This document shows positions 8,892-14,742 of a DNA stretch of 14,742 nucleotides, one piece after another. The position numbers and the translations under genes are program-made. The stretch is taken from assembly GCA_046484535.1 (NCBI GenBank), contig JAWOIT010000145.1, positions 1-14,742 on the forward strand, read 5' to 3'. Below the pieces are notes generated by a model, which was given only the letters and a program-made list of their open reading frames with translations, made no database searches and was not told the origin of the DNA. The DNA comes from JAPHTQ01 sp046484535. Its GTDB lineage: Bacteria; Pseudomonadota; Gammaproteobacteria; Thiohalomonadales; Thiohalomonadaceae. Within the stretch, counting starts at the first letter, position 1, and every line of letters starts with the position of its first letter.

Positions 8892-9620
8892 CTAGCAGAG
8901 ATCACCAAAACGCGATTGCAGTGCAGCCAGGGCGGTCAATGCTGCGGTTTCGGTACGAAGCACCCGTGGACCAAGGCGCAAGCCCCGATAGCCTGATTCG
9001 CGGGCTCTTCGTATCTCACTTTCCGATAGGCCGCCTTCCGGTCCGACCAGGAGCACGAAATCATCATCGCTTTGCAGTGAAGCGATTGTCTCAGTGGCGC
9101 GATGATCAAGTAATATGCCGCTTCCGTTCGGCGTGTTTTCCAGCCAGGCATCGAGCGTTTGCAGTGGCAGCAACTCCGGCAGGGTGTTGCGACCGCACTG
9201 TTCGCAGGCGCTGACGATCACCCCTTGCCAGTGGCGCATCTTCTTGGCCAGACGCTCGCCCTTAAGGTTTACAACCGAGCGTTCGGTTTCGAGAGGAACA
9301 ATGCGGCTTATGCCCAGCTCCACCGCCTTTTGGATAGTGAAGTCCATCCTATCCCCCTTGGAGACACCTTGGGCGAGGGCCGATATCAGCGGAGATTCTC
9401 GCTCAATTGCATTTCGTTCCCCTACCGCAACTTCGACAGTACGTTTGCTGCTGGAGATAATGGATGCGGGAAACTGCCCACCGGTCCCATCGAACAGGGT
9501 GAGTGAGGCACCCTCTGTGAGGCGAAGAACCCTGGCGACGTGCCGTGCGGCGTTATCATTCAAATTTACCCGGCTGTGGGCGGTGAGCGGTTCCGGGTGG
9601 AATATCCGCGGGGAGCGCAT
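8892..9620 (-). CDS. rsmE: 16S rRNA (uracil-1498-N3)-methyltransferase RsmE
   Basis: This enzyme uses SAM to methylate N3 of U1498 in 16S rRNA of the small ribosomal subunit. The 242 residues match the usual family length. Family signatures are clear: ALAQGVSKGDRMDF (81-94) with IQKAVELGI, SACEQCGR (137-144), and the SAM-binding trefoil-knot motifs LLVGPEGGLSESE (190-202) and LGPRVLRTETA (216-226), typical of SPOUT methyltransferases. An N-terminal PUA-like RNA-binding part covers about 1-70. The ATG at 9620 is five bases after the metF stop codon, so translation is probably coupled and the gene is the last of the metK-ahcY-metF-rsmE block. It is a consumer of the SAM made by the same block. 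Its stop codon is six bases from that of the opposing cytochrome gene. Confidence 0.96.
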   Translation of the reverse strand: MRSPRIFHPEPLTAHSRVNLNDNAARHVARVLRLTEGASLTLFDGTGGQFPASIISSSKRTVEVAVGERNAIERESPLISALAQGVSKGDRMDFTIQKAVELGISRIVPLETERSVVNLKGERLAKKMRHWQGVIVSACEQCGRNTLPELLPLQTLDAWLENTPNGSGILLDHRATETIASLQSDDDFVLLVGPEGGLSESEIRRARESGYRGLRLGPRVLRTETAALTALAALQSRFGDLC

Positions 9621-9625
9621 GGCGG

Positions 9626-10480
9626 CTATACGCCCTTGAGGCTGAGGTTCGTCCAGATGATGCGTGTGGCTTCCACCTGGTTCATTGTGTAAAAGTGGAG
9701 TCCGGGGGCTCCGGCATCAAGCAGGCGGCGACACAGTTCACTCGTGACATCAAGACCGAAGGCACGCAGAGAGCGCAGGTCATCACCATAGGCCTCAAGC
9801 CGAAGTCGCAGCCAGCGCGGAATCTCGGCGCCGCACATCGCGGAGAAGCGGGCCAGTTGTTTGATGTTGGTGATGGGCATGACTCCAGGAACAATGGGAA
9901 TCTCGACATTGCGCTTTTCACACTCTTCGATGAAGCGCAGGTAGGCGTCGATGTTATAGAAGTACTGGGTGATCGCCGCATCGGCACCGGCCGCGACTTT
10001 GTTGGCAAAGTTGCCCAGATCCGCTACAGCGTTCGGTGCCTGGGGATGAAACTCCGGATAGGCGGCTACCTCGATGTGAAAGTGATCGCCGGTCTCCTGA
10101 CGGATAAACTCCACCAGCTCATTGGCGTACTGGAACTCGCCGGTCTCGCGCATACCGGAAGGCATATCACCACGCAAGGCGACGATGCGTTTCACGCCCA
10201 TCTCCATGTAGCCTTGCAGAAGCTTGAGGATCTCCTCGCGGCTGGAGCCGATGCAGGAGAGGTGCGGAGCGGTATCCAGCCCTGAAGTGAGCATCTCGCG
10301 CACCGTCTCGACAGTACCGGCCTGGGTGCTGCCGCCGGCACCGAAGGTGACTGAAACGTATTTAGGGCCCAGTTTCGCCAATTCGTCCCGGGCAGCACGC
10401 AATTTGGCTGCACCCTCCTCGGTTTTGGGAGGAAAGAACTCGAAACTGAACTGTTTGGGGTGCTGTTTCTGTGATTCCAT
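9626..10480 (-). CDS. metF: 5,10-methylenetetrahydrofolate reductase
   Basis: This is an FAD enzyme that reduces 5,10-methylene-THF to 5-methyl-THF, the methyl donor for methionine synthase. With the start chosen here it has 284 residues, close to other bacterial MetF proteins. Signatures are FEFFPPK (13-19, with the catalytic Glu), VTFGAGGST (44-52), APHLSCIG (71-78), ALRGDMPSG (101-109, FAD-binding Asp), IEVAAYPEFHP (136-146), ITQYFYN (170-176) and GAPGLHFYT (258-266). The frame stays open upstream to a GTG at 10525, but those extra 15 codons are read from a dispersed repeat arm (10505-10520) and are not like MetF. ATG 10480 has GAGG eleven bases upstream and places the FEFFPPK motif where relatives have it. 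It is downstream of ahcY and probably shares its SAH-riboswitch control, though an own promoter in the gap is possible. Confidence 0.95.
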   Translation of the reverse strand: MESQKQHPKQFSFEFFPPKTEEGAAKLRAARDELAKLGPKYVSVTFGAGGSTQAGTVETVREMLTSGLDTAPHLSCIGSSREEILKLLQGYMEMGVKRIVALRGDMPSGMRETGEFQYANELVEFIRQETGDHFHIEVAAYPEFHPQAPNAVADLGNFANKVAAGADAAITQYFYNIDAYLRFIEECEKRNVEIPIVPGVMPITNIKQLARFSAMCGAEIPRWLRLRLEAYGDDLRSLRAFGLDVTSELCRRLLDAGAPGLHFYTMNQVEATRIIWTNLSLKGV

Positions 10481-10504
10481 GGTTATTGAAACCTCGGGAA
10501 TTAA

Positions 10505-10639
10505 CCGCAAAGGCGCAAAGTTCACGAAGTGATCAAATGCCTCTATCCGTTACCGCGCTGGGAAAAGGTTTTACATCACTTGATGCCACTGCGGAAAAGC
10601 GTAACAGGTGGCATCTTTGCGTACTCTGCGTCTTTGCGG
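10505..10639. repeat. Dispersed palindromic element with 9-base-period arms, ahcY-metF gap
   Basis: The left arm (10505-10520, CCGCAAAGGCGCAAAG) and the reverse complement of the right arm (10624-10639, CCGCAAAGACGCAGAG) match at 14 of 16 bases. Each arm is a run of 9-base units with consensus near CGCAAAGNN; the right arm carries a third unit (CGCAAAGAT on the minus strand). Inside is a perfect 8-base inverted repeat, GATGCCAC (10582-10589) and GTGGCATC (10608-10615). The element begins six bases after the ahcY stop codon and reaches past the metF upstream region. I recall this kind of 9-base motif as a common dispersed intergenic repeat in proteobacteria. It holds no gene. Confidence 0.75.
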
Positions 10640-10645
10640 TGAAAT

Positions 10646-12067
10646 TTAATAGCGGTAGTGGTCCGGCTTGTAGGGACCTTCCACCGGTACACCGATATAG
10701 TCTGCCTGATCCCGGCTCAATGCGGTAAGCTGGGCACCGATTTTTTGTAGATGCAGTCGGGCCACCTTTTCATCGAGTAGTTTGGGCAGTACGTAAACCT
10801 TGTTCTCATACTGCTCGCCCTTGGTGAAGAACTCGATCTGCGCCAGCACCTGGTTGGTGAAGGAGGCGGACATGACGAAGCTCGGGTGGCCGGTGGCGCA
10901 GCCGAGATTCACAAGGCGGCCTTCGGCCAGGATGATGATTTTCTTGCCGTCGGGGAAGATCACGTGGTCCACCTGCGGCTTGATGTTCTCCCAGGTGTAC
11001 TGACGCAGCGATGCGATGTTGATCTCCGAATCGAAGTGGCCGATGTTGCAGACGATCGCCTCGTTCTTCATCGCCGCCATGTGATCGTGGTCGATGACAT
11101 TCACGTTGCCTGTGGTGGTGACGAAGATATCGCCGAGCTCGCACGCCTCTTCCATGGTGACCACGCGGTAGCCCTCCATGGTCGCTTGCAGGGCGCAGAT
11201 GGGATCGATCTCGGTGACCAGCACAGTGGCGCCCATGCCGCGGAAGGCCTGGGCGCAGCCCTTACCCACATCGCCGTAGCCGAGGACCACGGCGATCTTG
11301 CCGGCGATCATCACATCGGTGGCGCGCTTGATACCGTCAAGCAACGATTCGCGGCAGCCGTAGAGGTTATCGAACTTGGACTTGGTGACCGAGTCGTTGA
11401 CGTTCATCGCCGGGAACAGCAGTGAGCCTTCCTTCTCCATGTGGTAGAGACGGTGCACGCCGGTGGTGGTCTCCTCGGTGACGCCGCGGATGTTCTTGGC
11501 CATCTCGGTCCACATTCCCGGGTTCTTCTCAAGGTTGCGCTTGAGCACACCCAGTACCGCGACCCACTCCTCGTTGTCACCTTCCTGCGGCTCGGGCACC
11601 GCACCGGCTTTTTCGAACTCCACGCCCTTGTGCAGTAGCAGGGTGGCGTCGCCGCCGTCATCGAGGATCATGTTCGCGGTTCGCTTTTCACCGTTTGGAC
11701 CGTCAGGCCAGTTGAAGGCCTGTTCGGTGCACCACCAGTACTCTTCGATGGTCTCGCCCTTCCAGGCGAACACCGGGATGCCCTCGGCGGCAATCGCGGC
11801 GGCGGCATGATCCTGGGTGGAGAAGATGTTGCAGGAGACCCAGCGTACCTCGGCACCCAGTTCGATCAGGGTCTCGATGAGGACGGCGGTCTGGATGGTC
11901 ATGTGCAGGGAACCCATGATACGGGCGCCCTTGAGCGGTTTGGAAGCACCGAACTCCTCGCGCAGGGCCATCAGGCCCGGCATCTCGGTTTCGGCAATGG
12001 CGATCTCCTTGCGGCCCCAATCGGCCAGGGAGATGTCCGCGACTTTATAGTCTGTGAAATCAGACAT
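10646..12067 (-). CDS. ahcY: S-adenosyl-L-homocysteine hydrolase
   Basis: This is a cytoplasmic NAD-dependent enzyme that splits SAH into adenosine and homocysteine. It relieves SAH inhibition of methyltransferases and feeds homocysteine back to methionine. It has 473 residues, the long bacterial/plant form with the extra loop of about 40 residues near 145-190. Key parts are GSLHMTIQTAVLIETL (52-67), SCNIFSTQDHAAAAI (78-92), DDGGDATLL (136-144), EETTTGVHRLY (198-208), catalytic-region VNDSVTKSKFDN (223-234), the Rossmann GYGDVGKG (263-270) and the C-terminal KPDHYRY that reaches the partner subunit's NAD. AGGAG (12076-12080) lies eight bases before the ATG. An SAH riboswitch sits directly upstream, so the gene should be induced by its own substrate. 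GC-rich, biased codon use suggests strong expression. Confidence 0.98.
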   Translation of the reverse strand: MSDFTDYKVADISLADWGRKEIAIAETEMPGLMALREEFGASKPLKGARIMGSLHMTIQTAVLIETLIELGAEVRWVSCNIFSTQDHAAAAIAAEGIPVFAWKGETIEEYWWCTEQAFNWPDGPNGEKRTANMILDDGGDATLLLHKGVEFEKAGAVPEPQEGDNEEWVAVLGVLKRNLEKNPGMWTEMAKNIRGVTEETTTGVHRLYHMEKEGSLLFPAMNVNDSVTKSKFDNLYGCRESLLDGIKRATDVMIAGKIAVVLGYGDVGKGCAQAFRGMGATVLVTEIDPICALQATMEGYRVVTMEEACELGDIFVTTTGNVNVIDHDHMAAMKNEAIVCNIGHFDSEINIASLRQYTWENIKPQVDHVIFPDGKKIIILAEGRLVNLGCATGHPSFVMSASFTNQVLAQIEFFTKGEQYENKVYVLPKLLDEKVARLHLQKIGAQLTALSRDQADYIGVPVEGPYKPDHYRY

Positions 12068-12090
12068 GAGTCTCTCTCCTAGTGTCGTTG

Positions 12091-12163
12091 GGAGCGCCGT
12101 TGGAACGGTAAAACTCGCCTCCCCGAGCCTGACGGTGAACCCGCTGCAGCGCTCCTCGGGGAG
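12091..12163 (-). promoter_or_regulatory. SAH riboswitch in the ahcY leader
   Basis: The minus-strand leader carries the SAH riboswitch pattern seen before proteobacterial ahcY genes: CCGAGGAGCGCTGC, later CAGGCTCGG, then CAACGGCGCTC. A perfect 9-base stem forms between plus-strand segments 12119-12127 and 12155-12163. A pseudoknot forms between GAGCGC of the minus strand (12149-12154) and GCGCTC (12092-12097). A small hairpin CCGT-TCCA-ACGG lies just before the second pseudoknot strand. The 3' end of the fold is 11 bases from the AGGAG ribosome binding site of ahcY. Known members turn expression on when SAH binds. The motif was recognised by eye; a covariance-model search was not run. Confidence 0.9.
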
Positions 12164-12174
12164 TGATAGGGATA

Positions 12175-12180
12175 TTTATA
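12175..12180 (-). promoter_or_regulatory. Possible -10 box for the ahcY transcript
   Basis: The minus strand reads TATAAA here, in an AT-rich patch between the dispersed repeat and the riboswitch. A start about seven bases downstream would place the transcript's 5' end just before the first riboswitch stem. The -35 region falls in the repeat arm; the best hexamer at 18-base spacing is TGCACT, a poor match. It is a plausible but weak call. Confidence 0.35.
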
Positions 12181-12182
12181 TT

Positions 12183-12285
12183 GCCACAGAGAACACAGAG
12201 TGCACAGAGGTTGGGCAAGTCGGCGGAGAGCCTTAAGTATCAGCTATCAGCTTATATTCTCAGTGAGCTCTGTGCCCTCTGTGGC
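12183..12285. repeat. Dispersed palindromic element with 9-base-period arms, metK-ahcY gap
   Basis: The left arm GCCACAGAGAACACAGAG (12183-12200) and the reverse complement of the right arm (12268-12285, GCCACAGAGGGCACAGAG) match at 16 of 18 bases; the outermost nine bases pair perfectly. The left arm goes on with a third 9-base unit (TGCACAGAG). Units follow the consensus NNCACAGAG. The inner part holds ATCAGCT twice in tandem (about 12239-12252). It begins 11 bases after the metK stop codon. Its layout mirrors the element at 10505-10639 although the unit sequence differs (CACAGAG versus CGCAAAG). No T-run makes it an intrinsic terminator. Confidence 0.78.
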
Positions 12286-12296
12286 TAAAAATTCGT

Positions 12297-13457
12297 TTAT
12301 AGACCCGCTTCCTTACGAAGCATCTCGGCCTTGTCGGTCTTTTCCCACGGCAGGTCCAGGTCCTCGCGGCCGAAGTGGCCGTAGGAGGCGGTACCCTGGT
12401 AGCGGGGCTTGAGCAGATCCAGCATGGTGGTGATGCCGTAGGGACGCAGGTCGAAGTGCTCACGGATCAGCTCGATAATACGCTGTTCACTGATATTGGC
12501 GGTACCGAAGGTATCGATGCTGATGGAGGTCGGTTCTGCCACGCCGATAGCGTAGGAGACCTGGATCTCGCAACGCTCGGCCAGTCCGGCGGCAACGATA
12601 TTCTTGGCCACATAGCGACCGGCATAGGCGGCCGACCGATCTACTTTTGAGGGATCCTTGCCGGAGAAGGCGCCGCCGCCGTGGCGGGCCATGCCGCCGT
12701 AAGTATCGACGATGATCTTGCGACCGGTCAGCCCCGCATCGCCCACCGGTCCGCCGATGATGAACTGGCCGGTAGGGTTAATGTGGAATTTTGTATCGGC
12801 GGTGATCCACTCCTCAGGCAGAACCGGTTTGATGATGAGATCCATCACCGCCTCGCGCAGTTTCTCCTGGCCGATATCCGGGTTGTGCTGGGTGGAGAGC
12901 ACCACCGCATCGATCCCTACCGGTTTGCCGTCTTCATATTTAAAGGTGACCTGACTCTTGGCATCGGGTCGCAGCCAGGCCAACTCACCATTCTTGCGCA
13001 CCTCGGCCTGGCGACGTACCAGTCGGTGGGCGTAAGTGATCGGCGCGGGCATCAGTACATCGGTTTCGTTGCTTGCATAGCCGAACATCAGGCCCTGATC
13101 GCCGGCGCCCTGATTTTCACGCTCTTCACGGTCTACGCCCATGGCAATATCCGGTGACTGTTTACCCAGCGCGTTGAGGACCGCACAGGTGCTGCCATCG
13201 AAGCCCACCTCGGAGCTGTTATAGCCGATACCGTTAACCACCTCGCGTGCGGTGTGTTCATAATCGATATTGGCGTCGGTGGTTATTTCACCGGCGAGCA
13301 CCACCATGCCGGTTTTGACCAGTGTCTCACAGGCGACACGGGCATGGGCGTCCTGTTCCAGGATCGCATCGAGGATGGCGTCGGAGATTTGGTCGGCCAT
13401 TTTATCCGGATGGCCCTCGGATACAGACTCAGAGGTGAACAAGTAGTTGTTTTTCAT
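12297..13457 (-). CDS. metK: S-adenosylmethionine synthetase (methionine adenosyltransferase)
   Basis: This enzyme makes SAM from methionine and ATP in the cytoplasm, releasing phosphate and pyrophosphate. It has 386 residues, near the 384 of E. coli MetK. Signatures are FTSESVSEGHPDKMADQISD (7-26, with H16 and D18), the GAGDQGLMFGYA box (117-128), the glycine-rich GGGAFSGKDPSKVDRS (260-275) that binds the triphosphate, and VSYAIGVAEP (300-309). The ATG at 13457 fits the family N-terminus; the ribosome binding site is weak (GAAG about 12 bases upstream). It is the first gene of the minus-strand block and lies divergent to tkt, with the promoter presumably in the 590-base spacer. I see no SAM-I, SAM-II or SAM/SAH riboswitch before it. 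Confidence 0.98.
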   Translation of the reverse strand: MKNNYLFTSESVSEGHPDKMADQISDAILDAILEQDAHARVACETLVKTGMVVLAGEITTDANIDYEHTAREVVNGIGYNSSEVGFDGSTCAVLNALGKQSPDIAMGVDREERENQGAGDQGLMFGYASNETDVLMPAPITYAHRLVRRQAEVRKNGELAWLRPDAKSQVTFKYEDGKPVGIDAVVLSTQHNPDIGQEKLREAVMDLIIKPVLPEEWITADTKFHINPTGQFIIGGPVGDAGLTGRKIIVDTYGGMARHGGGAFSGKDPSKVDRSAAYAGRYVAKNIVAAGLAERCEIQVSYAIGVAEPTSISIDTFGTANISEQRIIELIREHFDLRPYGITTMLDLLKPRYQGTASYGHFGREDLDLPWEKTDKAEMLRKEAGL

Positions 13458-13492
13458 GCTTTTTCAACTTCATGTGATAAATGAGCAACGTG

Positions 13493-13512
13493 CCCATGGC
13501 TCTTTCCATGGG
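13493..13512. repeat. Perfect 7-base hairpin in the metK leader
   Basis: CCCATGG (13493-13499) and CCATGGG (13506-13512) pair perfectly around a 6-base loop. It lies about 35 bases before the metK start codon and would form in the metK mRNA. On the minus strand both arms contain ATG. No T-run follows, so a terminator is unlikely; an mRNA-stability or translation-control hairpin, or a protein-binding palindrome, is possible. Confidence 0.6.
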
Positions 13513-13611
13513 TTCAAATGTAAGTAGCCAGTATATATTAAACGCATTGATTTCCATACATTTCACCCCTCATAGCGGCTGTCCGATCTAGGTGAGAATA
13601 AGTCTGGGCGA

Positions 13612-13691
13612 GGTATCTGGAGAAAAGGATACCCTGGGAGTGCGCACTAACCACTTGATTTTATGTCGGTATTTAACTTTTAAGGGTATCC
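13612..13691. repeat. Three-part alternative inverted repeat in the metK-tkt spacer
   Basis: GGTATC (13612-13617) can pair with GATACC (13628-13633), making a 6-base stem with a 10-base loop. The same middle segment, extended as GGATACCCT (13627-13635), also pairs perfectly over nine bases with AGGGTATCC (13683-13691). The two pairings exclude each other. The palindrome AGTGCGCACT (13639-13648) lies within the larger loop. Such switching pairs occur in regulatory leaders, but transcription across this stretch is unproven. Confidence 0.5.
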
Positions 13692-13740
13692 CGCTATTGC
13701 TCCCGTGGCGAATATGGGCGAAAATCATCGGTTCCATGCT

Positions 13741-13781
13741 TAATCGGCCTGATGTTGAATAAGCCGCTCCGGGGCCGATTA
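13741..13781. repeat. Perfect 9-base inverted repeat, 23-base loop
   Basis: TAATCGGCC (13741-13749) and GGCCGATTA (13773-13781) are exact complements. The loop is GC-rich. No function is evident. Confidence 0.55.
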
Positions 13782-13809
13782 TATGAAGTGGAACGCGGCT
13801 GCCTACCTG

Positions 13810-13841
13810 CCAAATGCGCACCTGCAAAGGACGCAGTTTGG
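13810..13841. repeat. Imperfect 9-base inverted repeat
   Basis: CCAAATGCG (13810-13818) pairs with CGCAGTTTGG (13832-13841) with one bulged G. The loop is 13 bases. It belongs to a chain of potential hairpins between metK and tkt that also includes GCACAC (13868-13873) with GTGTGC (13884-13889). Confidence 0.45.
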
Positions 13842-13969
13842 CCGATGGTCAGAGTGTCGGCAGACGCGCACACGCAAGAAAAAGTGTGCTTGTATTTCCG
13901 GGGGGAAACAGAATTTTCAGGCGGAACGGTGATAGCGGCGATTACAGCAGTAGGGACGGGTCCCAATAG

Positions 13970-13987
13970 TTGCCGTACTGCCGGCAA
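13970..13987. repeat. Hairpin upstream of tkt
   Basis: TTGCCG (13970-13975) pairs with CGGCAA (13982-13987) around a 6-base loop, 60 bases before the tkt start codon. Just before it, GGGAC and GTCCC (13953-13964) form a compact palindrome. These could be in the tkt leader or be operator sites. Confidence 0.4.
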
Positions 13988-14047
13988 ACAGTTACCGAAG
14001 AATCATTAAGTGCAAGATTTTTGATATTTAAATAGAAGGAGAAACAC

Positions 14048-14742
14048 ATGCCAAGCCGTAGAGACTTAGCAAACGCCATCCGTGCCCTGAGCATGGATGC
14101 GGTGCAAAAGGCGAACTCCGGCCACCCGGGCGCCCCCATGGGCATGGCCGATATCGCCGAGGTGCTGTGGAACGGCCACATGAAGCACAATCCGACCAAC
14201 CCCGAGTGGTTCGACCGTGACCGTTTTGTTCTCTCCAACGGCCACGGCTCCATGCTGATCTATTCCCTGCTTCACCTCACCGGTTACGAGCTGAGCATGG
14301 ATGACCTGAAGAACTTCCGTCAGCTCCACTCCAAGACCCCCGGTCACCCGGAGTACGGTTATGCCCCCGGCGTTGAGACCACCACCGGTCCGCTGGGGCA
14401 GGGCATCACCAACGGTGTGGGTATGGCACTGGCCGAGCGCACCATGGCGGCCCAGTTCAACCGCGACAACCACCACATCGTCGACCACTACACCTACGTC
14501 TTCCTCGGTGACGGTTGCATGATGGAAGGCATCTCCCACGAAGCGGCCGCGCTGGCCGGTACCTGGGGCCTGGGCAAGCTGGTCGCCTTCTGGGACGACA
14601 ACGGCATCTCCATCGACGGTCACGTCGATAACTGGTTCACCGATGATACCCCGAAGCGTTTCGAGGCCTACGGCTGGCACGTCATCCGCGACGTCGACGG
14701 TCACGATGCCGAGGCCATCGACAAGGCGATCCACGAAGCCAA
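14048..14742 (+). CDS. tkt: Transketolase, N-terminal part (runs off window end)
   Basis: This is a thiamine-diphosphate enzyme that moves two-carbon ketol units between sugar phosphates in the pentose phosphate pathway and, in autotrophs, the Calvin cycle. Present are 231 residues of a protein usually near 660-670. Visible are KANSGHPGAPMGMADIAEVL (21-40, substrate His), VLSNGHGSMLIYSLLHLTGY (61-80), GPLGQGITNGVGMALAER (114-131) and the thiamine-diphosphate motif from GDGCMMEG (154-161) to DDNGISIDGH (183-192, Mg-binding N185). The ATG at 14048 has AAGGAG six bases upstream, a strong ribosome binding site. Codon use is GC-rich and strongly biased, in keeping with high expression. It is divergent to metK across the structured spacer. 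The gene could be named tktA; the frame shows no defect up to the edge. Confidence 0.96.
   Translation, partial: MPSRRDLANAIRALSMDAVQKANSGHPGAPMGMADIAEVLWNGHMKHNPTNPEWFDRDRFVLSNGHGSMLIYSLLHLTGYELSMDDLKNFRQLHSKTPGHPEYGYAPGVETTTGPLGQGITNGVGMALAERTMAAQFNRDNHHIVDHYTYVFLGDGCMMEGISHEAAALAGTWGLGKLVAFWDDNGISIDGHVDNWFTDDTPKRFEAYGWHVIRDVDGHDAEAIDKAIHEA

Larger units (their letters stand above)
13458..14047. other. Divergent metK-tkt spacer, structured, no convincing gene
   Basis: This 590-base stretch must hold the promoters of metK (leftward) and tkt (rightward). Short frames exist (13588-13827 and 13694-13987 minus; 13752-14009 plus), but none has a good ribosome binding site or a recognisable product. 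It is unusually rich in inverted repeats, listed separately at 13493-13512, 13612-13691, 13741-13781, 13810-13841 and 13970-13987. A 10-base palindrome AGTGCGCACT (13639-13648) could be a regulator site. 6S, 4.5S, tmRNA and RNase P RNA hallmarks were looked for by eye and not seen. No clear sigma-70 promoter pair was found for either gene. Confidence 0.6.

Noticed and set aside
12183..12285. Intrinsic terminator for metK
   Set aside because: The arms pair well but are about 70 bases apart, and no T-run follows on the minus strand; the 9-base-period repeat explains the pattern better.
13431..13511. 26-codon minus-strand upstream frame (MERAMGTLLIYHMKL...) starting in the metK leader hairpin and overlapping the metK start
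   Set aside because: No Shine-Dalgarno sequence before its ATG and no run of Met codons beyond chance; not good enough to call a leader peptide.
13458..13560. SAM-responsive riboswitch before metK
   Set aside because: The one clear hairpin (13493-13512) lacks the conserved cores of SAM-I, SAM-II or SAM/SAH motifs.
13752..14009. 85-codon plus-strand frame upstream of tkt, and opposing minus-strand frames at 13588-13827 and 13694-13987
   Set aside because: They overlap one another on both strands, lack ribosome binding sites and recognisable motifs, and are interrupted by inverted repeats.

Overview
The window reads as chromosomal DNA of a gammaproteobacterium. The protein sequences look most like Pseudomonas and Chromatiales-type relatives, the gene contents are typical of that class, and an S-adenosylhomocysteine (SAH) riboswitch of the proteobacterial type is present. 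The species cannot be named from the sequence alone. No tRNA, rRNA, CRISPR array, prophage or transposase gene was seen.

Region 1 (1-8159, plus strand) is a Pil-Chp chemosensory cluster that in relatives controls type IV pili. It holds the 3' part of pilJ (methyl-accepting receptor), a 297-base spacer, a very large chpA (1995 residues: a multi-HPt histidine kinase with CheW and receiver domains), and chpC (a second CheW-like adaptor). In the usual scheme PilJ senses a signal, the CheW-type adaptors couple it to ChpA, and ChpA phosphorylates response regulators that set pilus extension and retraction. The methyltransferase (pilK) and methylesterase (chpB) genes that accompany this system in Pseudomonas aeruginosa are not found here.

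Region 2 (8184-8885, plus) is a secreted dihaem cytochrome c4-type protein, 24 bases after chpC. It meets the next operon tail to tail with only six bases between stop codons.

Region 3 (8892-13457, minus strand) is an activated-methyl-cycle block read as metK, ahcY, metF, rsmE. MetK makes S-adenosylmethionine (SAM), AhcY removes SAH, MetF supplies 5-methyl-tetrahydrofolate for methionine regeneration, and RsmE is a SAM-dependent 16S rRNA methyltransferase. A clear SAH riboswitch lies directly before ahcY. Just after the stop codons of metK and ahcY sit two small dispersed palindromic elements whose arms are built of 9-base tandem repeats.

Region 4 (13458-14047) is a 590-base divergent spacer with no convincing gene but many inverted repeats. 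Region 5 (14048-14742, plus) is the 5' part of a transketolase gene that runs off the window.

The most notable items are the SAH riboswitch, the paired 9-base-period elements around ahcY, the 4 x 24-base in-frame minisatellite in chpA, the reduced and variant HPt set of ChpA, and the structured metK-tkt spacer. I did not find a convincing wholly new system.
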